Assembly: GCF_000479045.1 (NCBI RefSeq)
Contig: NZ_KI518170.1
Span: forward strand, 1 to 64,000
Length of the DNA stretch: 64,000 bases
Direction: 5' to 3'
DNA from: Cetobacterium somerae ATCC BAA-474
Lineage (GTDB): Bacteria; Fusobacteriota; Fusobacteriia; Fusobacteriales; Fusobacteriaceae
Shown here: positions 17,908 to 26,041 of the stretch, one piece after another
How the letters are laid out: every line of letters begins with the position of its first letter
Numbering within the stretch: position 1 is the first letter of the stretch
Translations under genes and position numbers: made by a program
The notes under the pieces: generated by a model
What the model was told of the DNA's origin: nothing
Database searches by the model: none
The model's input: the letters and a program-made list of their open reading frames with translations, nothing else

Positions 17908-17945
17908 AAAGAGATAACTCTATTACATAATAAAGTTATCTCTTT
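17908..17945. terminator. Bidirectional terminator
   Basis: AAAGAGATAACT (17908-17919) pairs with AGTTATCTCTTT (17934-17945) between convergent recQ and the phosphoesterase gene. Confidence 0.85.
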
Positions 17946-17953
17946 AATTAGCT

Positions 17954-19024
17954 TTATTTAAAGATCATTATCTGACTACTACTTCCAATTCTGTATGGAA
18001 TCATCCAAGTTCCCAATCCTGAACTTACATATGTATGTGTCTCTCCTATCTTCCTATATCCACCTGAGTTTTCATACATATAATCTACCACTAAATTAAA
18101 AGGGAATAGTTGGCCTTTGTGTGTATGACCTGATAAGTACAAATCCACTTTTTCATTTCCTAACTCTTTTAAAGATTGAGGATTATGATCAACAACTATA
18201 ACAGAACTTTTTTTATCGACATTTTTTAAAAGTTCATCTAATGATTTTCTCTTTTTATTATATCTGTCATCTCTTCCTACAATTGTTATTCCTTCAATCT
18301 CCACTATCTCATCTCTTAAAATATTTATTCCAAGATTTTTTATATATTCAATATTTCCCTCTATTCCACCATAGTATTCATGATTTCCTAAAACTAAATA
18401 AATTCCATGTTTAAAGTTTGTTTCATCAATTATACTTTTAATATCATCTGTTACACTCTTATATGAATTATCTAAAAAATCTCCACCTATAAGAACTAAC
18501 TCAACATCTTCATTTTTCATTTTTTCAAAAGCTGTTTTTAATTTACTCCCATCAAATTTCCCATTTAAATGAACATCACTTATAAAAACAAATTTTAAGT
18601 TTTTTTCATTTCTAATTATCTCTTTTGGTGTTTCATAATTTTCTACAGAAATATTTTTAAAATTTTTATATCCTAAAATCGACAGAATACCTAAACTAAA
18701 AATTATAAAAATATGAAAACTCGTCTTTCTATAACTAACTTCTTTTAAAATATCAATTGAAAACATCTTAAAAATAAGGGCAATTGATAAAAGAATTAAA
18801 GCTCCAAATACTATATAATTAAGATAAAATAGATAATGCCCTAAAAAAACTTCTAAAGATACGCTTCTTTTATTTCGATAAAAATAAAAGAGAACAAAAG
18901 GTAAAAAAGTAAAAATTGGTATAAATAGAAAATACCATAAGCTTCCATATATTTTATAAAAAATATATGCTACTCCTAATATTGGAAGTATTAATAGTAG
19001 CAATCTCTGTAAAATCCAAATCAT
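17954..19024 (-). CDS. Membrane-anchored calcineurin-like metallophosphoesterase
   Basis: A 356-residue protein. Residues 1-125 hold four hydrophobic segments, followed by a phosphoesterase domain with all dinuclear-metal motifs: FISDVHLNG, GGDFLDN, GNHEYYGG, VDHNP and SGHTHKGQLFPFN. The layout matches the YkuE/YaeI group, which hydrolyses phospholipid headgroups such as UDP-diacylglucosamine in some members. The substrate here is unknown. An AGGGAAG-type SD is adjacent to the ATG. It is monocistronic, with a candidate operator palindrome upstream. Confidence 0.88.
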   Translation of the reverse strand: MIWILQRLLLLILPILGVAYIFYKIYGSLWYFLFIPIFTFLPFVLFYFYRNKRSVSLEVFLGHYLFYLNYIVFGALILLSIALIFKMFSIDILKEVSYRKTSFHIFIIFSLGILSILGYKNFKNISVENYETPKEIIRNEKNLKFVFISDVHLNGKFDGSKLKTAFEKMKNEDVELVLIGGDFLDNSYKSVTDDIKSIIDETNFKHGIYLVLGNHEYYGGIEGNIEYIKNLGINILRDEIVEIEGITIVGRDDRYNKKRKSLDELLKNVDKKSSVIVVDHNPQSLKELGNEKVDLYLSGHTHKGQLFPFNLVVDYMYENSGGYRKIGETHTYVSSGLGTWMIPYRIGSSSQIMIFK

Positions 19025-19073
19025 CTTCCCTCCATTTTAGTGAATTAATTTTTAAATTGTAAAATATTATACC

Positions 19074-19093
19074 ACTTAGAGTAAACTCTAAGT
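19074..19093. repeat. Inverted repeat upstream of the phosphoesterase gene
   Basis: ACTTAGAGT (19074-19082) and ACTCTAAGT (19085-19093) form a perfect 9-bp inverted repeat with a 2-bp centre, 50 bp before the phosphoesterase start. It has no T-run of its own, so an operator is more likely than a terminator. Confidence 0.45.
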
Positions 19094-19097
19094 CAAT

Positions 19098-19136
19098 AAA
19101 AAAACTGTAGCTTGATTTTACTCACTCTACAGTTTT
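19098..19136 (-). terminator. Terminator of the asr operon
   Basis: On the minus strand AAAACTGTAG (19136-19127) pairs with CTACAGTTTT (19110-19101), followed by a T-run. It lies 12 bp after the asrC stop. Confidence 0.85.
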
Positions 19137-19147
19137 AGTTAGTTTAA

Positions 19148-20140
19148 TTATTTACCAATATCATTTTCAGCACCAGAGTAGATAATTCCATTCCAGTTAA
19201 CCATATTTCTTTCAATTGCCACTTCTTCTAAGTTAACACCTTCTAATGCAAACTTTTTAAACTCATTGAATCCTGTTCTATCAACAATATATCCAATATG
19301 TTCTTTTGGAAGTGCTCTGTTAATATACGTATCTACATATCTATATGTATTTTTAATAATTTTTATTATACTTTCTTCATCAGCCCATAAAATCCAATCT
19401 TCAGCAAGTCTTGGATTTTTCTTTCCTGTTCTACCCATAATAGCAAGTCTGTAGTACTTTTTCTCATCTCTAACCCAAGATGATGTCGGACAGTTTAAAA
19501 CACACTCTCCACACCCTATACATTTACTATGTTCTCTTACAACTGTATAATTTTCTGCTCTTAAAGCACCTGTTGATAATCCTTTACATTTTTTTACACA
19601 TGCTCCACATGAAACACATCTCTCTTTTTCGTATAAAGGCATAGTCATTCCAATTATACCAAAGTCATGCATTCTTGCTTTGATACAATCATTTGGACAT
19701 CCTGTTAAAGCAATTTTAAAATGGAAATCATTAGGGAAAACTTCTTTCTCTATTTTTTTAGCAAAGTTTGTTGTATTATATTGAGCCTTAGGACAAACAC
19801 TGTTTCCAATACAAGCTGTTATATTTCTTGTTCCAGCTGCTGGATATCCATTTCCCTCTCCATTTGGTTGATTAATATCAAAACCATCAATTAAAACTTG
19901 AATCTCTTTATTTACTTCATCAATTTTTGTAATATCAATACCTTTAATTTCAAATCCTTGACGAGTTGTTATATGAACTTTTCCATTTCCATATTTTGAA
20001 GCTATTTCAGAAACTTTTAAAAGTAGTTCTGCTGTTATCTCTCCACCAGGAACTCTAACTCTTAAAGCTGTTTTTTTTCTATCTTTTGTTATTCTATACG
20101 CATTTTTTGTAAAACTTTTTCTACTTAACTCTAAAGCCAT
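19148..20140 (-). CDS. asrC: Anaerobic sulfite reductase subunit C (sirohaem catalytic subunit)
   Basis: A 330-residue subunit carrying out six-electron reduction of sulfite to sulfide. The sirohaem/[4Fe-4S] ligands are Cys110, Cys116 (C-x5-C) and Cys148, Cys152 (C-x3-C). Two ferredoxin clusters sit in CVSCGACVKKCKG and CIGCGECVLNCPTS (about 185-230). VRVPGGEITAE at the N-terminus is characteristic. AGGAGG precedes the ATG, 9 bp after asrB. It is the last gene of the operon. Confidence 0.96.
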   Translation of the reverse strand: MALELSRKSFTKNAYRITKDRKKTALRVRVPGGEITAELLLKVSEIASKYGNGKVHITTRQGFEIKGIDITKIDEVNKEIQVLIDGFDINQPNGEGNGYPAAGTRNITACIGNSVCPKAQYNTTNFAKKIEKEVFPNDFHFKIALTGCPNDCIKARMHDFGIIGMTMPLYEKERCVSCGACVKKCKGLSTGALRAENYTVVREHSKCIGCGECVLNCPTSSWVRDEKKYYRLAIMGRTGKKNPRLAEDWILWADEESIIKIIKNTYRYVDTYINRALPKEHIGYIVDRTGFNEFKKFALEGVNLEEVAIERNMVNWNGIIYSGAENDIGK

Positions 20141-20149
20141 GGTCTCCTC

Positions 20150-20944
20150 CTAATCTAAAAGCGTTTTAGCTTTTACATAATTAAATATAGGTCCTTCTAA
20201 ACAAACATATGTTTCATCAATTTTACAATGTCCACACTTTCCTACAGCACAAGACATATTTCTTTCAAAAGAAACCCAAATTTTGTCCTCTGGAATTCCT
20301 AACTTTAAAAACTCTAATGCAGAGTATTTCATCATCATAGGAGGTCCTACTATAACAACTTCTAAATTATCAAAATTTTCATACATTTTTAGATGAGGAA
20401 TATACTCAGTTACAAGTCCTACACACTCTCCATCAATTCCACAACCTTTATCCACAGTTAAAATCATTGGAGCTTTTTTTCTCCACTCATCTATCTCTTT
20501 TTTAAATAGAATAGATTCTTGATCTTTAAATCCAAAAATTAGCTCAATATCTGTATTCTCATCATCTATAAAATGTTTTATTAGTGGTCTTACTGGAGCA
20601 GTTCCACTTCCACCAGCAACTACAATTACTCTTTTTCCAGAGTATGTATCCATAGGGAAACAATTTCCATAAGCTCCTCTTAAAAATATTGAATCTCCTG
20701 GTTGAAGATTAAATATTGCATCAGTAACTTTTCCAACTTTTCTTATTAGAAACTCAATCCATTCTTCGTCATGATTATAATTAGCAACAGATATTGGTGC
20801 CTCTCCTACCATATGAATAGATAGTTGTATAAATTGTCCTGGAGCTGGTTTTATAGTTGTTTTAACTTTAAATAACCACTCAATTGGACTCTCTTGAACT
20901 ATTGATAAAATTTCTCCTCTTTCAGGCATATATATATTACTCAT
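20150..20944 (-). CDS. asrB: Anaerobic sulfite reductase subunit B (FAD/NAD-binding)
   Basis: A 264-residue ferredoxin-reductase-like subunit that passes electrons from NADH through FAD and a [2Fe-2S] cluster towards AsrC. Motifs are GQFIQLSIHMVGEAPIS (flavin), VVAGGSGTAPVRPL (pyridine-nucleotide binding), and a C-terminal cluster motif with cysteines in CAVGKCGHC and YVCLEGP. An upstream in-frame GTG at 20953 is possible. The ATG at 20944, preceded by AGGTGAT, matches the usual start. It overlaps asrA by 8 bp. Confidence 0.95.
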   Translation of the reverse strand: MSNIYMPERGEILSIVQESPIEWLFKVKTTIKPAPGQFIQLSIHMVGEAPISVANYNHDEEWIEFLIRKVGKVTDAIFNLQPGDSIFLRGAYGNCFPMDTYSGKRVIVVAGGSGTAPVRPLIKHFIDDENTDIELIFGFKDQESILFKKEIDEWRKKAPMILTVDKGCGIDGECVGLVTEYIPHLKMYENFDNLEVVIVGPPMMMKYSALEFLKLGIPEDKIWVSFERNMSCAVGKCGHCKIDETYVCLEGPIFNYVKAKTLLD

Positions 20945-21944
20945 TATTATCACCTAACTTTTTCGATAGTTTATTTATACAGTTTATATAAGAGATGTAC
21001 TCAGGACAAGCATCATCACATCTTCCACATCCAATACACATATGTGTTCCAAATCTTTTTTTATAGTCAGAGATTTTATGCATAACTTTAAATCTCATTC
21101 TATCTCCAGATTTTTGTCTAAATTCATGTCCACCAGCCATAGTTGAAAATCCATCTACATGGCAAGAAGCCCAAACTCTTCTTCTCTCTCCAGTTTTAGA
21201 GTTATCTCTATTAAAGATATCTTGAGTTGTAAAACAAGTACAAGTAGGACAAACAAAATTACATCTTCCACACTTAATACATCTATCGTAATCTCTCCAC
21301 ATCTCATCATTTATAATATCTTCTAACTTTATATTTTCAGGAACTGTAACTTTTTCAACATTTTCTGTTACAAACTCCATTTGAAACTCTTCTTCTTTCC
21401 CATCATTAAAGAACTCGTTTAACTCTTCATCTTTTATATGAGTATAAACTGCACCATCTTTAAATGTAAGACCTAAGTTATAATTCTCTGTTGTATTTGT
21501 TCCCATTGAAGCGCAGAAGCAGCTCTCCCATCCTTTTCCTGGGCAGCCAATAACTGCAAATTTAACCATTTTTTTTGCATCTGCATAATATTCATCTGCA
21601 AATTTGTTATTTAAATATATATTATCTACTCTTTCAATAGCATGAAGGTCGCAACTTCTTAGTAAAACTAAAGCTTTTTTTGTTCTTCCCTCTGGTTTTT
21701 TAAACTCATTTTCATTAAAGTAAAATATTGTTTGTCTTATAGGTAGTAGAATCTCTTTAGCTGAATAGTAACTTTTATCTTTTAGATTGATCTCTTCTAA
21801 TTTAGTTATCTTCTCATATTTAACTAAATCAGTATCAGAGAACGTTCCTTTAAAAGGAAGTGTAACTGGAGCATAGATATCATACTCTTTTGATAAACTT
21901 AATAATGCTCTATTAAATTCATCATTTGTTAATAATTTTTTCAT
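20937..21944 (-). CDS. asrA: Anaerobic sulfite reductase subunit A (ferredoxin-like)
   Basis: A 335-residue iron-sulfur subunit and first gene of asrABC. It shows two ferredoxin-type cysteine clusters, CIKCGRCNFVCPTCTCF near residue 220 and CIGCGRCDDACP near 305. The N-terminal region, with LRSCDLHAIERVD, is typical of the AsrA/HydB beta-subunit family. It probably relays electrons to AsrB and AsrC. GAGGTGAAGAG precedes the ATG. A TGTGA/TCACA palindrome upstream is suited to activation by a Crp/Fnr-type regulator. Confidence 0.94.
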   Translation of the reverse strand: MKKLLTNDEFNRALLSLSKEYDIYAPVTLPFKGTFSDTDLVKYEKITKLEEINLKDKSYYSAKEILLPIRQTIFYFNENEFKKPEGRTKKALVLLRSCDLHAIERVDNIYLNNKFADEYYADAKKMVKFAVIGCPGKGWESCFCASMGTNTTENYNLGLTFKDGAVYTHIKDEELNEFFNDGKEEEFQMEFVTENVEKVTVPENIKLEDIINDEMWRDYDRCIKCGRCNFVCPTCTCFTTQDIFNRDNSKTGERRRVWASCHVDGFSTMAGGHEFRQKSGDRMRFKVMHKISDYKKRFGTHMCIGCGRCDDACPEYISYINCINKLSKKLGDNNE

Positions 21945-21984
21945 CTCTTCACCTCTTATACAACTGTTTTTATACTAGTATCTC

Positions 21985-22033
21985 ATTCTATTACTTTATA
22001 TAGAAAAAAATGTGTGACTCTAGTCACACATTT
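21985..22033 (-). promoter_or_regulatory. Crp/Fnr-type operator and -10 element for asrABC
   Basis: TGTGA (22013-22017), six bases, TCACA (22024-22028) lies within a 12-bp-arm palindrome (22008-22019 with 22022-22033). On the minus strand a TAGAAT -10 element at 21990-21985 predicts a start near 21978. That places the palindrome centre at about -42, the class II activator position. On the minus strand a T-run follows the palindrome, so it may also terminate the upstream DUF1456 gene. Confidence 0.75.
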
Positions 22034-22080
22034 CTATATTGACAAAAAATAAATTTTTTTAAGATCAATTTGTAATCTTA

Positions 22081-22557
22081 TTATTTTTCCCCTCTGAAAA
22101 GTTCAGTGATTCCCTTAATAAATACTCTAACATATTTATCTCCAGCTTCTCTGTAATTTTTATGGTCTGGTCTTCTGAAGATTGCACTTAATTCTGATTC
22201 AGACATATTAATTCCACCTGTCTTAAATGCATCTATCATATCTTCACTTCTAAAAGCTAAAGCAATCTTTAACTTTCTTAGGATGTAGTTATTTATATTT
22301 TTATTATTTGGTACTTCCTCTGTTTTTTCTGGAGCATTTTTTTGTGGTCCTCTTTTATAAGTTATAAGTCCACTTAAAAATACATCTAAAGTTTTATTAT
22401 TACAAGTTTTAAAGTTTTCATCTTCAGGCTTACTTAAAAGAGCTGTTAACTCTTCTAAAGAGATATTCATTCCTCCTAATTTGAAAACTTCCATCATAGC
22501 TTTATCATTTATTCTTAAAGCATATCTAACTCTTCTTAGAACGTCATTATTTGTCAT
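22081..22557 (-). CDS. DUF1456 (YehS-like) protein
   Basis: A 158-residue protein made of two copies of the DUF1456 domain. MTNNDVLRRVRYALRIND begins the first and NYILRKLKIALAFRSED the second (from about residue 91). Each is followed by an acidic helix ending in a PDHKNYREAGDK-like loop. E. coli YehS has the same two-repeat design and no established function. AGGAGG precedes the ATG. The gene lies between crp and asrA on the same strand, separated from asrA by the operator/terminator palindrome. Confidence 0.88.
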   Translation of the reverse strand: MTNNDVLRRVRYALRINDKAMMEVFKLGGMNISLEELTALLSKPEDENFKTCNNKTLDVFLSGLITYKRGPQKNAPEKTEEVPNNKNINNYILRKLKIALAFRSEDMIDAFKTGGINMSESELSAIFRRPDHKNYREAGDKYVRVFIKGITELFRGEK

Positions 22558-22629
22558 TTGTTCCTCCTAATTTTTTTAAATTTTACTCATAATTATACCA
22601 CAAATATAGGAGTATTCCTATTTTTTATT

Positions 22630-23295
22630 TTAACGTCTATAAAAATCTCTAATTTCTGTTTTTAAAATAAAGATTTGTCCATTCTCAACTTTAACAAGAC
22701 CTAGCTCTTTAAGTTTTTTTATACCTCTTGAAACAGTTTCTCTATTAGTTCCTAACATATCTGCCAAATAGGTGTTATTTACTTTTACTGTAAAACCATG
22801 AAATTCCTTGTATTCATATCCAAAATCTTTTGCTAATTTCCATAGTTTTGCAGCAATTCTTTTATCCATAGATATAGTTGTTGTATTTTTTAATTGTCGA
22901 TATAAACGTTTTGTCTTTTTTGAAAGAGATTTTATCATTAAGATAGCTAAATCTGGATATTTTAAAATTAATCTTTTAAGCTCTTTTATTGGAATAATCA
23001 TCACTTTAACATCAGTAAAAGCATCACAACTAACACTTGTTTTTTGTGATTCATCATATACCATAGTATCATTTAAAAATGAATCTTTTCCCAGCAAATA
23101 GATTATTTTTCTTTTTCCATCTGAATTATCTTTATATACTGTAACATTTCCACTAATTATGAAATATATACTCTCACAAAATGAGTGCTCTAAAAAAAGA
23201 GTTTCTCCCTGCTTAAACTCTTGGCATTGAGAAACTCTTAATAAATTATCTAAGCACTCCTTTGAAAGGGAACTACTTAAGTAATCTTGATTCAT
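22630..23295 (-). CDS. Crp/Fnr-family transcription regulator predicted to bind TGTGA sites
   Basis: A 221-residue regulator. Residues 1-130 form a cyclic-nucleotide-binding-type beta barrel, without an obvious cAMP pocket motif and without an FNR-type N-terminal Cys cluster (Cys15, 24, 40, 90 only). It continues with a dimer helix and a winged helix (145-215). The recognition helix NRETVSRGI has Arg185, Glu186 and Arg190, equivalent to E. coli CRP Arg180, Glu181 and Arg185, which read TGTGA. Two TGTGA-N6-TCACA palindromes lie near asrA and the FNT gene. The start is 2 bp after deoC's stop with no clear SD, suggesting coupled translation. Confidence 0.9.
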   Translation of the reverse strand: MNQDYLSSSLSKECLDNLLRVSQCQEFKQGETLFLEHSFCESIYFIISGNVTVYKDNSDGKRKIIYLLGKDSFLNDTMVYDESQKTSVSCDAFTDVKVMIIPIKELKRLILKYPDLAILMIKSLSKKTKRLYRQLKNTTTISMDKRIAAKLWKLAKDFGYEYKEFHGFTVKVNNTYLADMLGTNRETVSRGIKKLKELGLVKVENGQIFILKTEIRDFYRR

Positions 23296-23297
23296 AA

Positions 23298-23963
23298 TTA
23301 GTATTTATTTGGGTCAGCAGTTCCAGTTGTCACTAATTCAACACCTGAACTTGTTCCTAATCTTGTTACACCTAAAGATATATATTTCTCTGCAGTTGCT
23401 AAATCTCTTACTCCACCTGCAGCTTTTAATTCAGCTTTATCTCCAACAATCTCTTTCATTAACATTATATCTTCAAAAGTAGCTCCACCTGTTCCAAAAC
23501 CTGTTGATGTTTTTACAAAATCAGCCTTTGCATCTAAACATAACTGAGTCGCTATTTTTTTCTCCTCATCAGTTAAATAACAATTCTCTATTATAACTTT
23601 CAATACATTTGTTCCAATAGCTTCTTTAATAGCTGCTATTTCATTTTTAACATACTCTGTCTCACCAGCTTTTAACATTCCAATATTGATAACCATATCA
23701 ATTTCAGATGCACCATCTTCTATACAAGTTTTTGCTTCAAAAACTTTTGACTTTGTTGACATAGCTCCTAAAGGGAAACCAATTACAGCACAAACTTTAA
23801 CATCTGTTCCTGTAAGTTCTTTTGCTGCTAATTCAACATAACATCCATTTACACAAACTGAAAAGAATTTATGTTCTTTAGCTTCCGCACATAATTTTAT
23901 AATATCCTTTGGTTCTGTTGTAGCTTTTAATACTGTGTGATCAATATATTTACTTAAATTCAT
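23298..23963 (-). CDS. deoC: Deoxyribose-phosphate aldolase
   Basis: A 221-residue class I aldolase splitting 2-deoxyribose-5-phosphate into glyceraldehyde-3-phosphate and acetaldehyde. The Schiff-base lysine is Lys151 in DFVKTSTGF. The second active-site lysine is Lys180 in ELKAAGG, and Asp89 lies in EIDMVINIG. AGGAGG precedes the ATG. It follows pdp and precedes crp in one run, so deoxyribonucleoside breakdown is co-expressed with a regulator. Confidence 0.97.
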   Translation of the reverse strand: MNLSKYIDHTVLKATTEPKDIIKLCAEAKEHKFFSVCVNGCYVELAAKELTGTDVKVCAVIGFPLGAMSTKSKVFEAKTCIEDGASEIDMVINIGMLKAGETEYVKNEIAAIKEAIGTNVLKVIIENCYLTDEEKKIATQLCLDAKADFVKTSTGFGTGGATFEDIMLMKEIVGDKAELKAAGGVRDLATAEKYISLGVTRLGTSSGVELVTTGTADPNKY

Positions 23964-23992
23964 TTTTCCTCCTAAAATATTCTTTATATTTA

Positions 23993-25306
23993 TTATAACC
24001 CAATATTAGATAAAATTTCTAGAATTACTTTATTTTTTTCTACTTTTTCATCCACTATTGTATAAGCACCTTCTAAAAATCTAATAGATGATTCTAAATT
24101 TTTATCATTGTGTTGAACAAAAGCTAAAACTTCTCCCGCTTCAACATAGTCTCCAACTTTTTTAGTTAATAAAACTCCAACAGAATGATCAATTATATCA
24201 TCTTTAGTCGCTCTTCCAGCTCCTAAAACCATTGCTGCTTTTCCGATCTCTTCAGCTTCAATCTTAGAAATCCATCCTGATTTTTTAGCTTTAAACTCAT
24301 ATTCTGATTTAAACTTTGGAAGTAATGTATAGTCATCAACTAATTTTGGATTTCCTCCTGCTGCTTCTATGAAATCTTTTAAGTGTTGAATAGCTGCACC
24401 ATTAGATATAACTTCAGCAACCTTCTCTTTTCCTTCTTCTAAAGACTTAACATCACCTTTAATTTGAAGAGCAGTCGCAACTATTGTTTCTACAAGCTCA
24501 GTGAAATCTTTTGGTCCTCTTCCTTTTAAAGTTTCAATCGCTTCAATTATTTCATTAGCATTTCCAACAGCATATCCAAGTGGTTGATCCATATCTGTTA
24601 ATAAAGTTACTACTTTTCTATCAAAAGAATCTCCAATATCAATCATAGTTTTTGCTAACTCTTCAGCTGTTTTTAAGTTTTTCATAAATGCTCCAGAACC
24701 AACTTTAACATCTAAAATAATTCCATCAGCATAAACTGCTAGCTTTTTACTCATAATAGAACTTGCTATTAAAGGTATGCTTGATACTGTTGCAGTTACA
24801 TCTCTAAGAGAATATAATTTTTTATCTAAAGGAACTATTGTATCCGAATATCCCATAATACCTGTTCCAACTTTATTTACCATTTTTACCAATTCATCTC
24901 TTGTTTCTGGGAAAACAAATCCAGGAATAGCCTCAAATTTATCTATTGTTCCTCCAGTGTGTCCCAAACCTCTTCCAGAAAGTTTTGCAGTTCCTATATT
25001 AAAGGCTGCAAATAATCCTGCTAAAGCAATAGTAGTTTTATCTCCTACTCCACCTGTTGAATGTTTATCAATTAAGAACTTTTCTATTCCATCAAACTTT
25101 ATAACTTCTCCACTATTCATCATAAGTTCTGTAAATACTTTTAGCTCATCCTTTGTCATTCCATTAAAATAAACTGCCATTAGAAATGAAGACATTTGAT
25201 AATCAGGAACTCTATTTTGTAAATACTCTCCTAGTAAGAAGCTCATCTCTTCAGATGTTAACTCAATATTGTCTCTCTTTTTTTGAATAATATCTACCGC
25301 TCTCAT
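23993..25306 (-). CDS. pdp: Pyrimidine-nucleoside (thymidine) phosphorylase
   Basis: A 437-residue enzyme that phosphorolyses thymidine, deoxyuridine and possibly uridine, feeding DeoC. The family signature lies at SGRGLGHTGGTIDKFEAIPG, and KHSTGGVGDKTT binds phosphate. The reading frame stays open upstream to 25438, but that extension overlaps the divergent gene. The ATG at 25306, with SD GAGGTGG, gives the canonical MRAVDIIQKKRD start. DeoA (thymidine-only) is an alternative name. The length and the DIIQKKRD N-terminus fit the Pdp group. Confidence 0.93.
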   Translation of the reverse strand: MRAVDIIQKKRDNIELTSEEMSFLLGEYLQNRVPDYQMSSFLMAVYFNGMTKDELKVFTELMMNSGEVIKFDGIEKFLIDKHSTGGVGDKTTIALAGLFAAFNIGTAKLSGRGLGHTGGTIDKFEAIPGFVFPETRDELVKMVNKVGTGIMGYSDTIVPLDKKLYSLRDVTATVSSIPLIASSIMSKKLAVYADGIILDVKVGSGAFMKNLKTAEELAKTMIDIGDSFDRKVVTLLTDMDQPLGYAVGNANEIIEAIETLKGRGPKDFTELVETIVATALQIKGDVKSLEEGKEKVAEVISNGAAIQHLKDFIEAAGGNPKLVDDYTLLPKFKSEYEFKAKKSGWISKIEAEEIGKAAMVLGAGRATKDDIIDHSVGVLLTKKVGDYVEAGEVLAFVQHNDKNLESSIRFLEGAYTIVDEKVEKNKVILEILSNIGL

Positions 25307-25420
25307 ACTCCACCTCGTTTTATTTTCATATTTTATATATTTTTCTAGCATTTTTTCTATTTTTATGATATATAAATTCTTATATAATAGATAGGACAAT
25401 TGGCCCATTAAGGAGAATTT

Positions 25421-26029
25421 ATGAAAAAAATAGAACAATACATAAACTTTTATAATTTAGACGATATTTTAATTAAAGAAGTTCATGAAAAATTATTAAT
25501 AAAACATTATAAAAAAGGAGAGTATATTTTAGAAGCTCATAAAGGAACTAATAGCATCTATTTTATAGTAGAAGGAACTGTTGAGGTTTCTTGTATTCTT
25601 GATAATGGAAATCAAATATGTTTAAATATACTTAGACCTTTAGAAATCTTTGGAGATATTGAATACATTAATAAAGAGGAAGTATTATTTGATGTAGTTG
25701 CTAAAAGTGATGTGGCAGTTATTCTTCTACCTTTTCAATTAGCAAAAGACTATCTTGAAGATAATATTAACTTTTGGAGATTTTTAGCTATTGAAGGGAA
25801 CAAAAAACTTTTAAATACAAATAGAGCTATATTTTATAAAAGTACTTTAAAAGCAAAAGATATTTTTATAAAATATCTTGAAGATAATGGAGGAGAAATA
25901 ACTTTTAAATCTCTAGATGAACTTTCTGGTAGACTTAATATAAGCTATAGAAACCTAACTAGAATAATTAAATTTTATATTAATAAAGGTACCATAGTTA
26001 AGGATAGAAATTTTATTAAAATTTTATAG
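25421..26029 (+). CDS. Crp/Fnr-family regulator, divergent type
   Basis: A 202-residue protein with an N-terminal cyclic-nucleotide-binding-like barrel (about 15-120; IYFIVEGTVEVS) and a C-terminal winged helix (about 150-200). Its recognition helix (ISYRNLTRIIKF) lacks the R-E-x3-R of CRP, so it should read a different site. Its general look is that of the YeiL-like branch. AAGGAG precedes the ATG, and TATAAT at 25383-25388 is a likely -10. The iron-dependent dehydrogenase gene begins 12 bp downstream and is a probable target or partner. Confidence 0.85.
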   Translation: MKKIEQYINFYNLDDILIKEVHEKLLIKHYKKGEYILEAHKGTNSIYFIVEGTVEVSCILDNGNQICLNILRPLEIFGDIEYINKEEVLFDVVAKSDVAVILLPFQLAKDYLEDNINFWRFLAIEGNKKLLNTNRAIFYKSTLKAKDIFIKYLEDNGGEITFKSLDELSGRLNISYRNLTRIIKFYINKGTIVKDRNFIKIL

Positions 26030-26041
26030 GAGGATTTTATT

